DNA from: Gammaproteobacteria bacterium
GTDB lineage: Bacteria; Pseudomonadota; Gammaproteobacteria; Steroidobacterales; Steroidobacteraceae
Length of the DNA stretch: 32,134 nt
Assembly: GCA_027307325.1 (NCBI GenBank)
Contig: DAHUXE010000107.1
Coordinates: 1-32,134, forward strand
Direction of reading: 5' to 3'
The position numbers and the translations under genes are program-made. The notes beneath the pieces are model-generated. The model was not told the origin of the DNA. It did no database searches and saw nothing but the letters and a program-made list of their open reading frames with translations. Positions within the stretch are counted from its first letter, which is position 1, and the number at the start of each line of letters is the position of its first letter. Below, piece after piece: positions 23,476 through 32,134 of this stretch.

Positions 23476-23930
23476 TCGGCGCTCAGCGGCCGCACGCGCG
23501 CGCACAGCGCGACGCTTCCGCCGCCTGCGAGCAGCAGCTCGAGCGGCACCTGCTCGCCGACCGCGAGCGGATGGGCGAGGTCGTGCAGCATCACGTGCAG
23601 CCCGCCGGGCTTGAGCTCGACGCTCGCGCCCGCGGCGACCGTCAGCGGCAGGTGCGCGCGCATGGTGGCGACCCCGTTGACGAGCAGCGACTCGTGAATC
23701 ATCGCCTGCCCGGCGAGCGTCGAGCGTACGCCGGTGACGCGCACCACCCGCGGGCCGCCGTTGTGCAGCCTCATGTAGGCGACCGCGACCGCCGCGCCCG
23801 GCACGGCGCGCACCCAGGCACCGCTGACGGTGAGCGTGCCCGCCTCTGCGCCCGGCTGCGCGTGCGACGGCAGCGCCGCGAGCGTCGCGAGAGCGGCGCC
23901 GAGCGCCAGCAGGAGATTCGCGCCGCGCAT
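23472..23930 (-). CDS. Periplasmic copper chaperone PCu(A)C
   Basis: A 152-residue periplasmic Cu(I) chaperone that delivers copper to the CuA centre of cytochrome c oxidase. The full family motif is present with exact spacing: His79-x10-Met90-x21-His112-x-Met114. A signal peptide (GANLLLALGAALATLAALPSHA, cleavage near 24) precedes the beta-barrel. The ATG at 23930 is the first plausible start. No ribosome site precedes it, and an extended -10 element (23937-23945) places transcription start at the ATG, so the message may be leaderless. Neither a Sco protein nor oxidase subunits are nearby. It overlaps the hydrolase by 4 bp downstream. Confidence 0.92.
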   Translation of the reverse strand: MRGANLLLALGAALATLAALPSHAQPGAEAGTLTVSGAWVRAVPGAAVAVAYMRLHNGGPRVVRVTGVRSTLAGQAMIHESLLVNGVATMRAHLPLTVAAGASVELKPGGLHVMLHDLAHPLAVGEQVPLELLLAGGGSVALCARVRPLSAE

Positions 23931-23936
23931 CGGCTG

Positions 23937-23945
23937 ATTATGCCA
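23937..23945 (-). promoter_or_regulatory. Extended -10 promoter element for the copper chaperone gene
   Basis: The minus strand reads TGGCATAAT, an extended -10 (TGn plus CATAAT, 5 of 6 matches to TATAAT). It ends 7 bp before the ATG at 23930, so the start of transcription would coincide with the start codon. No good -35 is visible, which is acceptable for extended -10 promoters. Confidence 0.4.
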
Positions 23946-23967
23946 GACGCCTCCCGGCACGACCGAC

Positions 23968-23973
23968 TATGAT
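23968..23973 (+). promoter_or_regulatory. Possible -10 element for the EamA gene
   Basis: TATGAT (5 of 6 matches to TATAAT) ends 18 bp before the ATG at 23992. No matching -35 is seen at 17-18 bp. It faces away from the copper chaperone promoter element in the same 61-bp gap. Confidence 0.3.
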
Positions 23974-23991
23974 CTCTCGCACTCTCGCGTC

Positions 23992-24927
23992 ATGATGAAA
24001 CCCGAGCGCTCGGAACTTTCCGCCCTGTTGGCGCTGTTGGCCGGTGCGCTGGCGATCGGCAGCTCGGGCATCTTCGTGAGGATCGCCGAGACCGGGCCGG
24101 TAGCCGCGGCGTTCTGGCGCGGCGCACTCGCCCTGCCGCCGCTCGCGCTGTGGGCGCTCATCGAGCGCCGTGGGCCGGTGGCGGCGGACCGCGCGCGCCC
24201 ACGCGGCGCGCTGCTCGATCCCGGGTTCCTCTGGGCCGGCGTATTCTTTGCCGCCGACATCGCGCTCTATCACCTGTCGCTGATGCGCACCTCGATCGCG
24301 GCTTCGAGCCTCGAGGCGAACACCGCGCCGATCGTCGTCACCATTCTCGCCTGGGTGCTCTGGGGCGAGCGCCCGCGCCTCGGCTTTCTGCTCGCGACGC
24401 TGCTCGCCTTCGGCGGGCTGCTGCTGATGGTGAGCCCGAAGCTCGCCGCCGGCGGCCATGCGCTCGGCGGCGACTGCCTCGCGCTCGGCGCCGCCTGGTT
24501 CTACGCCGCCTACATTCTCGCCGTGTCCCGTCTGCGCGTCCGGCACGGCACCGGCGCGGTCATGTTCGCCAGCACGCTCGTCTTCAGTCTGCTGCTCCTG
24601 CCGCTGCCGCTGCTGATGGGCGAGAAGCTTCTGCCGGACACCGCCCGCGGCTGGCTGGTGCTCGCAGCCCTCGCACTCTCGGCGCAGGCGCTCGGGCAGA
24701 GCCTGATCGCGTATGCGCTGGCGCACCTGCCCGCGACCTTCGGCGCGGTGGGGCTCTACCTGCAGGTGATCGCCGCGACGGTGTACGCCTGGCTGCTGCT
24801 CGATGAGCGCCTGCGGCCCGTGCAGCTCGTGGGCGGCGTCATCGTCCTCGTCGGCATCGCCCTCGCCCGCGCCTCGCGCCTGAGGAGCGCCGCCCCGCCG
24901 GCGAGCGAGCCCGCCGCCTCGGGCTGA
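23992..24927 (+). CDS. EamA/DMT-superfamily transporter
   Basis: A 311-residue inner-membrane protein with about ten hydrophobic helices in two repeated EamA halves. Typical marks are SSGIFVRIAETGPVAAAFWR in the first helix pair, LMRTSIAASSLEANTAPIVV, LGERPR-like WGERPRLGFLLA, and in the second half ALAHLPATFGAVGLYLQVIAA and LDERLRPVQLVGGVIVLVG. Family members export amino acids, nucleosides or other metabolites; the substrate cannot be told here. Two adjacent ATG codons (23992 and 23995) are both possible starts, and the leader is very short. It is divergent from the copper chaperone. A 14-bp palindrome lies just after its stop (24934-24947). Confidence 0.92.
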   Translation: MMKPERSELSALLALLAGALAIGSSGIFVRIAETGPVAAAFWRGALALPPLALWALIERRGPVAADRARPRGALLDPGFLWAGVFFAADIALYHLSLMRTSIAASSLEANTAPIVVTILAWVLWGERPRLGFLLATLLAFGGLLLMVSPKLAAGGHALGGDCLALGAAWFYAAYILAVSRLRVRHGTGAVMFASTLVFSLLLLPLPLLMGEKLLPDTARGWLVLAALALSAQALGQSLIAYALAHLPATFGAVGLYLQVIAATVYAWLLLDERLRPVQLVGGVIVLVGIALARASRLRSAAPPASEPAASG

Positions 24928-24933
24928 CAACCG

Positions 24934-24955
24934 GGGCCGGCCGGCCCGGCGCGCG
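24934..24955. repeat. GGGCCGGCCGGCCC palindrome after the EamA gene
   Basis: A 14-bp perfect palindrome (24934-24947) starting 7 bp after the EamA stop, followed by a GCGCGC run. It may slow transcription as a hairpin but has no U-tract, so it is not a standard intrinsic terminator. The rest of the 209-bp gap to 25136 holds an AT-richer stretch (about 25007-25032) and the AGGAG of the next gene; no clear promoter was identified. Confidence 0.35.
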
Positions 24956-25136
24956 CGCATTTCCCTGCGGGGCATTTCTGAGGAGAGCCGGCTGCCCGCG
25001 AGTCGGGTACCTCTTTCTTTGTTGATGCATACGACGTGCGTGCGTCCCGTGAGCGGCAGTACCCGGATGCCGGCGCGCCGACTCCTGTGCTTTCAAGGAC
25101 GCGCATCGGGCGTGTCCGCAACACCAGGAGAAGCGT

Positions 25137-25682
25137 ATGCACCTCAACATGCCCGTCATTGCCTGCGTCGCGGTCGCCGCCGTGGCCGCCGCCGGATGCG
25201 CCGGCACCGCGCCCAGGCCCGAGTTCTCGCACACCACCAGCGTGGCGCGCCTTGCGGCCGCCGACGCCGTGCAGGTCAACGTGAGCGCCGCGGGCGATGT
25301 GCAGGCTCTGCCGGAGGAGCAGACCCGGCTCGCGCAGAAGATCAAGCTGCGGATCGACAACCGCAAGCTTGCTCATCAGCTCCCCGGCGATGCCCGTAAT
25401 TTCGAGCTGGATCTGCAGCTGTCGCGCTACCAGAAGGGGAGCGCTTTCGCGCGCGCCATGCTGGCGGGCCTCGGGCAGATTCACATCGCCGGCAAGGTCC
25501 GTCTCTACCAGATGCCCTCGCACGAGCTCGTGGCCGAGTTCGATCTCACCAAGACCTTCGCGTGGGGCGGCATTTACGGCGCGTCGACCTCGATCGAGGA
25601 CATCGAGAACACCTTCGCCGACGGCGTCGCGGCCGCCGTGACGGATGAGAGGCCTGCGCAGCCGAAGCAGAAAGGGACGTGA
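25137..25682 (+). CDS. Outer-membrane-type lipoprotein, DUF4410-like
   Basis: A 181-residue predicted lipoprotein: signal peptide ending in VAAAGC with lipidated Cys21, followed by a compact alpha-beta domain ([55 protein letters not shown]). The pattern, including the late [22 protein letters not shown], resembles DUF4410 lipoproteins; that match is by eye and moderate. A good ribosome site (AGGAG) lies 6 nt before the ATG. Residue 22 is Ala, so the Lol rule predicts outer-membrane sorting. The gene runs almost directly into the propeller lipoprotein (5-bp gap to its chosen ATG), so the two probably act at the same surface. Confidence 0.78.
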   Translation: MHLNMPVIACVAVAAVAAAGCAGTAPRPEFSHTTSVARLAAADAVQVNVSAAGDVQALPEEQTRLAQKIKLRIDNRKLAHQLPGDARNFELDLQLSRYQKGSAFARAMLAGLGQIHIAGKVRLYQMPSHELVAEFDLTKTFAWGGIYGASTSIEDIENTFADGVAAAVTDERPAQPKQKGT

Positions 25683-25687
25683 GCGTC

Positions 25688-27952
25688 ATGGGCCGAAATC
25701 GCCTGGGCTTGTCCGTCGCTCTGATCACCCTGGGTGCGCTTGCAGGCTGCGGCGCGGGAGGCAATGGCTCCTCGCCGCCGCCGCCCCCGGATCTATCCGG
25801 AGTCTGGGCGGGCAGCTGGCAGGGAGTCGATCCTGCCATCGGGCCCGTCTCGGGGACCTGGGAGGCGACCCTCTCCGGGAGTGCGACCGGCGTCTCGGGT
25901 AGTGGAACGCTGCTCGGCGATGTCGATTGCATGGACGGCACGGTTGCCGGCGCGGTAAGCGGCAACACCTTTCCCGGGACGCTCGATCGCCCGCCCTGCG
26001 GAACGAACTCCTGGAGTCTGTTGGCTTTGAGTACGCCCGACGAGACTGCGAGCGGCAGCTGGAGCCAACAGAGCAGCAACGCACAGGGGACCTTTACCGG
26101 CGTGCGGATCGCCCGCCCCGGGGGACCCCGCATCGCATTCGTGTCACCGCCGGGGGGCGCGCCCGGCACGGTGGTCACGATCGTCGGCAGCTCTTTCGAT
26201 GCGGCGGCCGCGAACGATACCGTGTCGTTCAGCAACTCTCCGGCCGAGGTCCTCTCGTCCAGCGCGACGGTGCTCTCGGTCCGGGTCCCCGCGCAAGCGG
26301 GCACGGCGCCGCTGATGCTCAGCACCCCGGTGAGCCACGCGCAGAGTCCGCGAGCCTTCAACGCCGACGTGACCTCTCCGGCCGCCGTGGCGGGCACTCA
26401 GGTCGCCGTGGGCTCCGGGCCGCAGACCCTTGCCTTCAGTCCGGACGGCCGCAAGCTCTACGTCGCGAGCCAGGGATCGGTGACCTTGATCAGCGCCGTC
26501 ACCAACCAGGTGATCGTGCCGAGTCCCGCTCTTCCCAACACCGCGCCGGCGGTCGGCTCCGGCATCGTGGCGAGCCCCGACGGCAGGCGTGTCTACGTCA
26601 CCGCGGGCGCCGCCGGTGTCATCGCCATGGACGCAGCGCTCATTCAGCCGATCGCCGCCGAGTCGATCTCGGGCTTCACCGCCGGGTCCGGCGGCCAGTT
26701 CAGCGACCAGTCGCTGGCGATGAGCCCGGACGGGACGATGCTGTACGTCGCCGACAATCTCGACGGCGGCGTGGTGCGCCTGATCGCCCTGGCGAGCGCC
26801 ACGTATGTGTCCTCGTCCGCTTTCGGGGCGGGCCTGGTTCCCGCGGCCGTCGCCGCCAGTCCCGATGGCGGCAAGCTCTTTGCGGCTATCGTCGATCCGA
26901 CCAGGGGCACCGGGGACTTCATCGCTATCCTCGATCCTCACAGCGGCGCGCTGCGCTCATCGATCATCCTCGGTAACGGCGCGGCTCCGGCAGCCATCGC
27001 CTTCTCCCCGGACGGCAAGACGGCTTACGTCGCGAACCGCGGCGCCAATACCGTGAGCCTCATCGACACCGCGAGCGACACGGCCGGTACACAAATTTCC
27101 GGGCTCAACGCCCCGACTGCCGTTGTCGTGAGTCCCGACGGGGTAAGGCTCCTGATCGCCAACAGCGGCAACGGCACCGTCACCGTGATAGACACGCCGA
27201 GCGGCACCGCCGAGACGATCGCCATACCCGGCGCACTCGGCCCGTCCCTCGCCGGCATGATCGTGAGTCCCGACGGCAGTCATGCCTACGTCGCAGATCC
27301 GCCGGCCAACAACATTACGGAGATCGGCGACTCGGTCACCGTGACGATCGGGATTGCCGGAACCGGGCTCGGCTCGGTCACCTCGACCCCCTCGGGCATA
27401 GCGTGCGGCACGGCCTGTCAGGTCCGTTTCCCGCGCGGCACCTCGGTGGCACTGAGCGCTCTGGCAGGCACCGGCTCGAGTTTCGCCGGCTGGAGCGGAA
27501 CCGGTTGCGGCAGCGGCATGATTACCCTCGAGGCTCCGGTGAGCATCTGCACGGCGACCTTCACCAACGTCTCCGCATCGACCGGTGCGAATGGTTTCGC
27601 AGGCTGCTTCATCGCGACGGCGGCCTACGGAAGCGCCATGGCGAGGGAGGTCGTCGTGCTGCGCCGGTTCCGCGACCGGCACCTGATGACCAACGCCGCG
27701 GGACGCGCCTTCGTGCGGCTCTACTACCGCTACTCACCGCCGCTCGCGCGCTTCATCAGCGGGCACGAGCGGCTCCGGGCAGTGGTACGTGGCGGCCTGT
27801 GGCCCGTCGTTTACTCGGTCAAGCACCCCGGAGCATTCGCGGCGGCGCTCGCGTTATTGCTGGGGCTCGGGGGGTTGCGTCTGCGCGTCCGGGTCCCGAG
27901 GGTCAGAAGCGCCACGGTGCCGCGACACCCAGGGTCCGCGGACGAAAGGTAG
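25688..27952 (+). CDS. YVTN beta-propeller lipoprotein with IPT/TIG and CFI-box C-terminus
   Basis: A 754-residue envelope protein. Order: lipoprotein signal with LAGC (Cys21); a beta-rich N-domain (about 30-130); an IPT/TIG-like domain (about 143-225); seven YVTN-type repeats, each marked by SPDG ([33 protein letters not shown] and others), forming a seven-bladed propeller (about 235-545); a Cys-bearing GWSG-type repeat domain (about 550-630). It ends in the CFI-box module [25 protein letters not shown] (here shown in part; Cys640), [16 protein letters not shown], a hydrophobic helix near 716-735 and a basic tail. The ATG at 25688 is preceded by AAAGGGA; a GTG at 25679 overlaps the previous stop. 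The partner or ligand is unknown. The 3' end overlaps the convergent receptor gene by 50 bp. Confidence 0.88.
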   Translation: MGRNRLGLSVALITLGALAGCGAGGNGSSPPPPPDLSGVWAGSWQGVDPAIGPVSGTWEATLSGSATGVSGSGTLLGDVDCMDGTVAGAVSGNTFPGTLDRPPCGTNSWSLLALSTPDETASGSWSQQSSNAQGTFTGVRIARPGGPRIAFVSPPGGAPGTVVTIVGSSFDAAAANDTVSFSNSPAEVLSSSATVLSVRVPAQAGTAPLMLSTPVSHAQSPRAFNADVTSPAAVAGTQVAVGSGPQTLAFSPDGRKLYVASQGSVTLISAVTNQVIVPSPALPNTAPAVGSGIVASPDGRRVYVTAGAAGVIAMDAALIQPIAAESISGFTAGSGGQFSDQSLAMSPDGTMLYVADNLDGGVVRLIALASATYVSSSAFGAGLVPAAVAASPDGGKLFAAIVDPTRGTGDFIAILDPHSGALRSSIILGNGAAPAAIAFSPDGKTAYVANRGANTVSLIDTASDTAGTQISGLNAPTAVVVSPDGVRLLIANSGNGTVTVIDTPSGTAETIAIPGALGPSLAGMIVSPDGSHAYVADPPANNITEIGDSVTVTIGIAGTGLGSVTSTPSGIACGTACQVRFPRGTSVALSALAGTGSSFAGWSGTGCGSGMITLEAPVSICTATFTNVSASTGANGFAGCFIATAAYGSAMAREVVVLRRFRDRHLMTNAAGRAFVRLYYRYSPPLARFISGHERLRAVVRGGLWPVVYSVKHPGAFAAALALLLGLGGLRLRVRVPRVRSATVPRHPGSADER

Positions 27953-30398
27953 TGGCGTAGTACAGGTTGCTCACGTCTACGCCCTTGTTGCGCTTGAGGA
28001 GTGTCGGCTGGGCGTCGAAGACATTGTCGAGGAACGCCGCGATCTCGAGCCCGTCGCGGCGGACGGTCGCACGCAGATTGACCAGGTTGGTCGAGGGGTC
28101 CGAGCCGAGCCCGGGCGCGAAGAACGGCGACCCGGAAATAGCGGTGTAGAACGGTCCGGGGTTACGGCTGTGGAAGACGTCTGCGGCGCGCACGGCGAGG
28201 TGGGTCCGCTCCCCGAGCAGCAGGTCGCGCTCGAGCGCGGCGCTGACGTTCCAGGGCGACGTCACGACGGGGGGCGTGCCGAGCGCGTCGCCGCGATTGA
28301 CGATGAGAACACCGCCGGAGCGCACCGTGTCCGTGTAGCGCGCGTCGATGTAGGAAAGCGCGAGCATCGCCCGCAGCTGCCGGCTCTCGCTCACGGTCGC
28401 ATCCCCGGCGAGCTCGAAGCCGCTGCTGGCTGCGCCGCCCGGGACGTGAGTCACCAGGCAATTGCCGGTCACGGCCGGGCCGTTGTTCCAGCGCGCCTCG
28501 AACACCGTGGCGTTCACCCGTGCGGCGCCCTCGAACAATCCGATCTTCCATCCGAGCTCATAGCTCCACACCGTGTCGGCCGGGTAGGGCATCGGGTTCT
28601 CGAAGCAGGTCGGCAGCGCCGCGTCGACGCCGGCCGGCGAGTAGCCCCGGGCGGCGGACACGTACCCCACGTCGTGTCCGCCGGATTCGTATGAGAGCGA
28701 GAGCCGCGGTACCGCCAGCGTCTGGTGCCCGGTGCCCTGGAAGACCGGGACGGCGAGGGAGCGTGAGTCGTAGTCGTCGTACTCGAGGCGCAGCCCCGCG
28801 CTCAGGGTGAAATGCCGCAGCAGCCGCCGCTCCACCAGCCCGTAGCCGGCCAGCTGGCTCTGCGCGGTGGTGGTGGAATTGCTCGCGTCGAGCGGTCCGG
28901 CCAGCACCGGGATGTACTGCCCGACCACGTGGTAAGCCTCGGTGTCGCGGGTGTTGGAGTAGGCGAGTCCCGCGAGCCACGTGAGCGGGCTGTCCGGGCG
29001 CGCCGGCGTCAGCCGCAGCTCCTGTGAGAAGAGGTTCTGCCGCAACCGCGTGTAGGTGACGACCGCGTTGGCGTAGCTCGCCGGAAAGGCCGGTCCGAGA
29101 GGATTTCCCCAGCCGCCCCATTTGACCGACTCGGTGTCGTCGACAGTCAGATTGCCGGCGCGGTGGTAGTAGGCGGTGAGACTGGTGACAGCCGCGGCCT
29201 CGCCGGTCGCGCTGACCTTGACTGATGCCAGATGGAAGGTGTCGTCGAACGGCTGTGGCAGGAGACTGCCGTTGTCGAGCACCCCGGCGCCGGGATCGGA
29301 GAGGTAGGTGAAGAACGACGGCGAGTCGTGGGCCCGCGTGGAGACGTAGCTGAAGGACGGCGTGATGCTGAGCGACTCCGTCGGGGACCAGGTGAGGGCG
29401 CCGCGGGCGCTGCGGCTGCTGACCCGGTTCGAGCTCGCATCGACGACGGTTCCGGTGAACGGATCGACTCGATCGACGTAACCGCCGTCGGCGCGATACC
29501 AGGCACTCAGGCGGAATCCGAGCTGCTCGGGGATCAGCGGGCCGCCGGCGGCCGCGCCGGCCTCGTAGCTCGGGCCGCCGCGGGCCGTCACGGCCCATTC
29601 GGCGTGGGCAAGCCCCGAGGCCTGTGTCAGGTCGGGCTCGTTCGGCACGAACTTGACGGCTCCGCCCTGGGTGTCGGCGCCGAGCAACGTCCCCTGCGGC
29701 CCGCGCCAGACTTCGACGCTCTTGATATCGAAGTAAAACGGCAGTGCGCGCCCGAAGGTGTTGATGCGCGCGGCCGGGAGCGCGATGTCGTCGAAGAAGA
29801 TGCCGGTGGCACTGCCGTGCCGGTCGATGATCCCGCGCATCGTGAGGTCCGTGTAGACGCCGCTGCCGACGGTCGAGAAGAAATCGAACGCCACGCCGGG
29901 CGTGAGGGCGCTCAGGTCCGCGATGTTCTTGACTCCCGAGGCCTGCAGAGCGTCCGCGCTCCACACGAAGGCATCGACCGGCACGCGCGACAGCAGCTCG
30001 CCGCCGCGCGCGGCGGTAATGATGATCTGTTGCGCGGAGTTCTCGGTGGCCGCCGGCGGCACGGACGGGGTCGTGGTGCGGCGCCGGGCGTAGACGGTGA
30101 AGGTCCGCGCGTTGAGAAATTCGAACGTGAGGCCCGTGCCGCGCAGCAGGCGCGCCAGTGCCTCCGCCGGGGACAGGCCGGCGCGCGCGCCCCGGGTGTG
30201 TGCGCGAGCCACGACGTCCGCGACATACGCGCCCTGCAGGCCGGTCAGGTCCTGGAACGTCCTGAGGGCCGCGGCGAGCGGCTGAGGTGCAATCGCCGCG
30301 CTCAGCGCCGGCGCGGCAGGCGGTGGCGCGGCAGTGAGCGCCACGGGGGCGCACAGCCACGCCGCCAGCACGCACGCCTGGAGCCCGCGTGGCAGCAC
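27903..30398 (-). CDS. TonB-dependent receptor with N-terminal STN signalling domain (FecA type)
   Basis: An 831-residue outer-membrane receptor that imports a scarce ligand using TonB energy and signals its presence inward. Order: signal peptide (about 1-24); STN domain (about 35-105, [41 protein letters not shown]); a TonB-box-like IIITA (about 125); plug (about 135-250, [21 protein letters not shown]); a 22-strand-type barrel ending in the terminal Phe of LGVAAPWRF. The start is a GTG at 30398, 3 bp after the fecR stop, so expression is coupled. With the sigma factor and FecR it forms a complete cell-surface signalling cascade. No siderophore, haem or vitamin genes adjoin, so the ligand is unknown; it need not be iron. 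Confidence 0.93.
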   Translation of the reverse strand: MLPRGLQACVLAAWLCAPVALTAAPPPAAPALSAAIAPQPLAAALRTFQDLTGLQGAYVADVVARAHTRGARAGLSPAEALARLLRGTGLTFEFLNARTFTVYARRRTTTPSVPPAATENSAQQIIITAARGGELLSRVPVDAFVWSADALQASGVKNIADLSALTPGVAFDFFSTVGSGVYTDLTMRGIIDRHGSATGIFFDDIALPAARINTFGRALPFYFDIKSVEVWRGPQGTLLGADTQGGAVKFVPNEPDLTQASGLAHAEWAVTARGGPSYEAGAAAGGPLIPEQLGFRLSAWYRADGGYVDRVDPFTGTVVDASSNRVSSRSARGALTWSPTESLSITPSFSYVSTRAHDSPSFFTYLSDPGAGVLDNGSLLPQPFDDTFHLASVKVSATGEAAAVTSLTAYYHRAGNLTVDDTESVKWGGWGNPLGPAFPASYANAVVTYTRLRQNLFSQELRLTPARPDSPLTWLAGLAYSNTRDTEAYHVVGQYIPVLAGPLDASNSTTTAQSQLAGYGLVERRLLRHFTLSAGLRLEYDDYDSRSLAVPVFQGTGHQTLAVPRLSLSYESGGHDVGYVSAARGYSPAGVDAALPTCFENPMPYPADTVWSYELGWKIGLFEGAARVNATVFEARWNNGPAVTGNCLVTHVPGGAASSGFELAGDATVSESRQLRAMLALSYIDARYTDTVRSGGVLIVNRGDALGTPPVVTSPWNVSAALERDLLLGERTHLAVRAADVFHSRNPGPFYTAISGSPFFAPGLGSDPSTNLVNLRATVRRDGLEIAAFLDNVFDAQPTLLKRNKGVDVSNLYYATTFRPRTLGVAAPWRF

Positions 30399-30401
30399 GG
30401 A

Positions 30402-31448
30402 CTACTTCTTGAATACCCGGATGCCGGTCGGGGTGACCTCCACGCCGACCCCGTCCAGGCTGCGCAGGAAAGCGACGAACGATTCCGTGTCATCGACGGA
30501 GAACACGCCGCTGACCGCCACCGAGCGCAGCGCCGGGGTCTCGATCTCGACCGGCACGGCGGCGTAGCGATTGAACTCGGCCGCGACGTCGCCGAGCGGT
30601 GCTGCCTCGAAGGAGATCTGACGGTGCAGCCAGGCGGTCGCGCGGGACGCGTCGATCGGCAGCGGGCCCGAGGGCGGCCGCCCGCTCTCGACGCGGACCA
30701 TCTGGCCGGCGACGACCTCGACGGGCGTGCGCGCCGCGGGGCGCGTGGCGCCGGGTGTAAGGATGTTGTCGACCGTCACCCGACCTTCAGTCACCGTGAC
30801 GAGTGTCGTGCTGCCCTTGAGGTAGACGTCGAAGCGGGTTCCGACCGCAATGACCTCTGCCGCGCCCGCCAGCACGCGGAACGGACGCGCCGGATCGTGG
30901 GCGACGGCGAAGACCACCTGGCCGCGCTCGAGCGTCACCAGGCGCTGGGTCGGCTCGTAGCGGACCGCCACCGCGGTGTCGGTGTCCAGGGACAGCTGCG
31001 AGCCGTCCGACAACCGCTCGCTGCGCTGCTCGCCGTGCTGCGTCGAGAAGTGCAGCAAGCCCGCAGCCGCCGGAGCCGGCTGGGTGCGCGGCAGGCTCAG
31101 CCACGCGAGCCCCAGGGCGAGCGCCGCGAGCGTCGCGGCGGCGGCATACAGCCAGCGCGCAGATGCCGTGCGGGTTGCACGTACTGGGCGTCTCGGCTGC
31201 ACCTGCGGCTCATCCCCGGCGCGCGCGGCCTCGAGCAGCGCGGCGAGCGGCACCGGGGAGCTGCCCGCCGCCGCGCGCAGCTCGCCCGCGAGTCGTGCGA
31301 TGGTCAGGTATTCCTCCACGTGCTCGGCTGAGCTCTGCAGCCAGACGGTGAATCGCCGCCGCTGCTCGGCATCGAGGCCTTCGCGGTTGGCCGCGAACCA
31401 GTCGGCGGCCTCGCTGGCCACTACTGTGCGCTGGGGTTGCAGGCTCAT
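30402..31448 (-). CDS. FecR-family anti-sigma / sigma-regulator membrane protein
   Basis: A 348-residue single-pass inner-membrane protein that relays the receptor signal to the sigma factor. An N-terminal DUF4880 domain (about 10-60, EAADWFAANREGLDAEQRRRF) should bind the sigma factor in the cytoplasm. A transmembrane helix follows (about 98-120), then the periplasmic FecR domain (about 133-230, LSDGSQLSLDTDTAVAVRY, EVIAVGTRFDVY) and a C-terminal STN-like domain (about 265-345, ISFEAAPLGDVAAEFNRYA). The C-terminal domain and the receptor STN domain are related folds, which fits the known receptor-FecR contact. GAGGTGA precedes the ATG at 31448 by a few bases, and the sigma gene ends 4 bp upstream. 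Confidence 0.94.
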   Translation of the reverse strand: MSLQPQRTVVASEAADWFAANREGLDAEQRRRFTVWLQSSAEHVEEYLTIARLAGELRAAAGSSPVPLAALLEAARAGDEPQVQPRRPVRATRTASARWLYAAAATLAALALGLAWLSLPRTQPAPAAAGLLHFSTQHGEQRSERLSDGSQLSLDTDTAVAVRYEPTQRLVTLERGQVVFAVAHDPARPFRVLAGAAEVIAVGTRFDVYLKGSTTLVTVTEGRVTVDNILTPGATRPAARTPVEVVAGQMVRVESGRPPSGPLPIDASRATAWLHRQISFEAAPLGDVAAEFNRYAAVPVEIETPALRSVAVSGVFSVDDTESFVAFLRSLDGVGVEVTPTGIRVFKK

Positions 31449-31452
31449 CGGC

Positions 31453-32076
31453 TCACCTCAGCCGCCCCATGCGACGCCGCAGCAGCACGAGCGCCTGGCT
31501 GTGATACTTCTTGACCATGTGAGTCGAGACGCCGAGCTGCTGCGCGATCTGCTGGTAGCTCTGGTCGTGCCAGTACTGCAGCGCGACGGCCGCCCGGGCT
31601 TTCGGCGACAGCTCGGCCAGCACCTGGTGCAATCTGCGGGTGCGCAGCTGCGTATCGATCTCGGCGCCGACTGCCGACGGCACGGCGAGCTGTTCCGCCA
31701 CTTCGGGGTCGTCGACGTCGCTGTCGCGCTGCGCCCGCCGCTCGGCCACGCCGTGCCGGCGCGCCAGGTTCCTTGCGACCGTGAAGAGGTAGGCCTCCGG
31801 ATCGCGGATCGAGGCCGGGTCTTCGATCTCGAGCATGCGCGTCCAGACTTCCTGCGCGAGCTCGGCGCCCTCCGCCTGGCTGCGAAGGCGCCTCGAGAAG
31901 AAGCCGAGCAAGGCGCGTCCCTGTTCCCTGAACAGCCGCTCGATGAGCGCCGGCCAGGCCTCCGTCCTCGACGGAGCCTGCCCGGAAGGGGGCTCGGCGC
32001 ATGGGACATCTAGCGTCTGCACGGTCTCAGGCTGCGACTGACCGCCCTCCGGACTTCCGTGAATGGAGCCGCGCAT
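31453..32076 (-). CDS. FecI-like ECF sigma factor
   Basis: A 207-residue extracytoplasmic-function sigma factor. Region 2 (about 50-110) includes FREQGRALLGFFSRRL, AELAQEVWTRML and AYLFTVARNLARRHGVAERR; region 4 (about 150-205) includes LAELSPKARAAVALQYWHDQ, QIAQQLGVSTHMVKKYHSQA and LVLLRRRMG. It should direct RNA polymerase to the receptor gene and perhaps its own operon. The start is uncertain: the ATG at 32076 lacks a clear ribosome site, an upstream TTG at 32121 stays open, and the family is usually about 170 residues, so the first 35-40 Pro/Gly-rich residues may not be translated. Only 58 bp upstream lie in the window, too little to find its promoter. Confidence 0.9.
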   Translation of the reverse strand: MRGSIHGSPEGGQSQPETVQTLDVPCAEPPSGQAPSRTEAWPALIERLFREQGRALLGFFSRRLRSQAEGAELAQEVWTRMLEIEDPASIRDPEAYLFTVARNLARRHGVAERRAQRDSDVDDPEVAEQLAVPSAVGAEIDTQLRTRRLHQVLAELSPKARAAVALQYWHDQSYQQIAQQLGVSTHMVKKYHSQALVLLRRRMGRLR

Positions 32077-32134
32077 TCCCAAGGAGCCGTTACTCCAGGG
32101 ATCGGGTACCGGAATCCGCAACCCGGGCCAAGTC

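Noticed and set aside
24990-25030. Possible intrinsic terminator (CCCG-CGGG followed by a T-rich stretch)
   Set aside because: The stem has only four base pairs and the T-rich stretch is interrupted.
29232-31331. 699-codon plus-strand open frame opposite the receptor and fecR
   Set aside because: No motifs; it covers parts of two clear genes on the opposite strand.

Overview
The window is about 32 kb of very GC-rich, tightly packed bacterial chromosome: 25 protein genes, no RNA genes, no insertion sequences and no CRISPR. It suggests a free-living, respiring Gammaproteobacterium. The tesA / ybbA-ybbP divergent pair, the NADH-dependent NirBD nitrite reductase, the fused CysG, a LytS/YehT-type two-component system and a FecI-FecR-TonB receptor cascade all fit that group. 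A Steroidobacter/Nevskia-like lineage is a guess from gene style, not shown. No gene looks foreign by base composition.

Layout. 1-5428: lipid and envelope block, with tesA-fadD leftwards (fadD cut by the window edge) and, divergently, an ABC ATPase and a large FtsX-like permease. 5398-10879: nitrite assimilation, with nirB-nirD leftwards and a formate/nitrite channel plus siroheme synthase cysG rightwards. The 271-bp region between them carries what read as two near-consensus sigma-54 (-24/-12) promoters pointing outwards, an NtrC-like dyad between them, and a repeated palindrome at both predicted start sites. Nitrite uptake, reduction and cofactor (siroheme) synthesis therefore form one nitrogen-controlled unit.

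10795-16940: four leftward genes. A sensor kinase and LytTR regulator overlap by 4 bp. Upstream lies an Ala/Pro-rich protein ending in a degenerate EAL domain; downstream lies an Ala/Pro-rich single-pass membrane protein with an anti-sigma-like motif. This is the least familiar block. 17203-23930: mixed metabolism, with a DUF1993 protein, a LysR regulator, an acyl-CoA dehydrogenase, an exported lipocalin-like protein coupled to a Tat-type aldo/keto reductase, an LCAT-like hydrolase and a PCu(A)C copper chaperone. 23992-27952: an EamA exporter, a small lipoprotein and a seven-bladed YVTN propeller lipoprotein with a CFI-box C-terminus. 27903-32076: a leftward FecI-type sigma factor, FecR anti-sigma factor and STN-containing TonB-dependent receptor, a complete cell-surface signalling set.

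Genes overlap often. There are 4-bp ATGA/GTGA-type junctions (ybbA-ybbP, nirB-nirD, kinase-regulator, lipocalin-AKR, PCuC-hydrolase), three convergent 3' overlaps (31, 85 and 50 bp) and one divergent 5' overlap (tesA/ybbA). All functional calls come from motifs read by eye; no database search was run.
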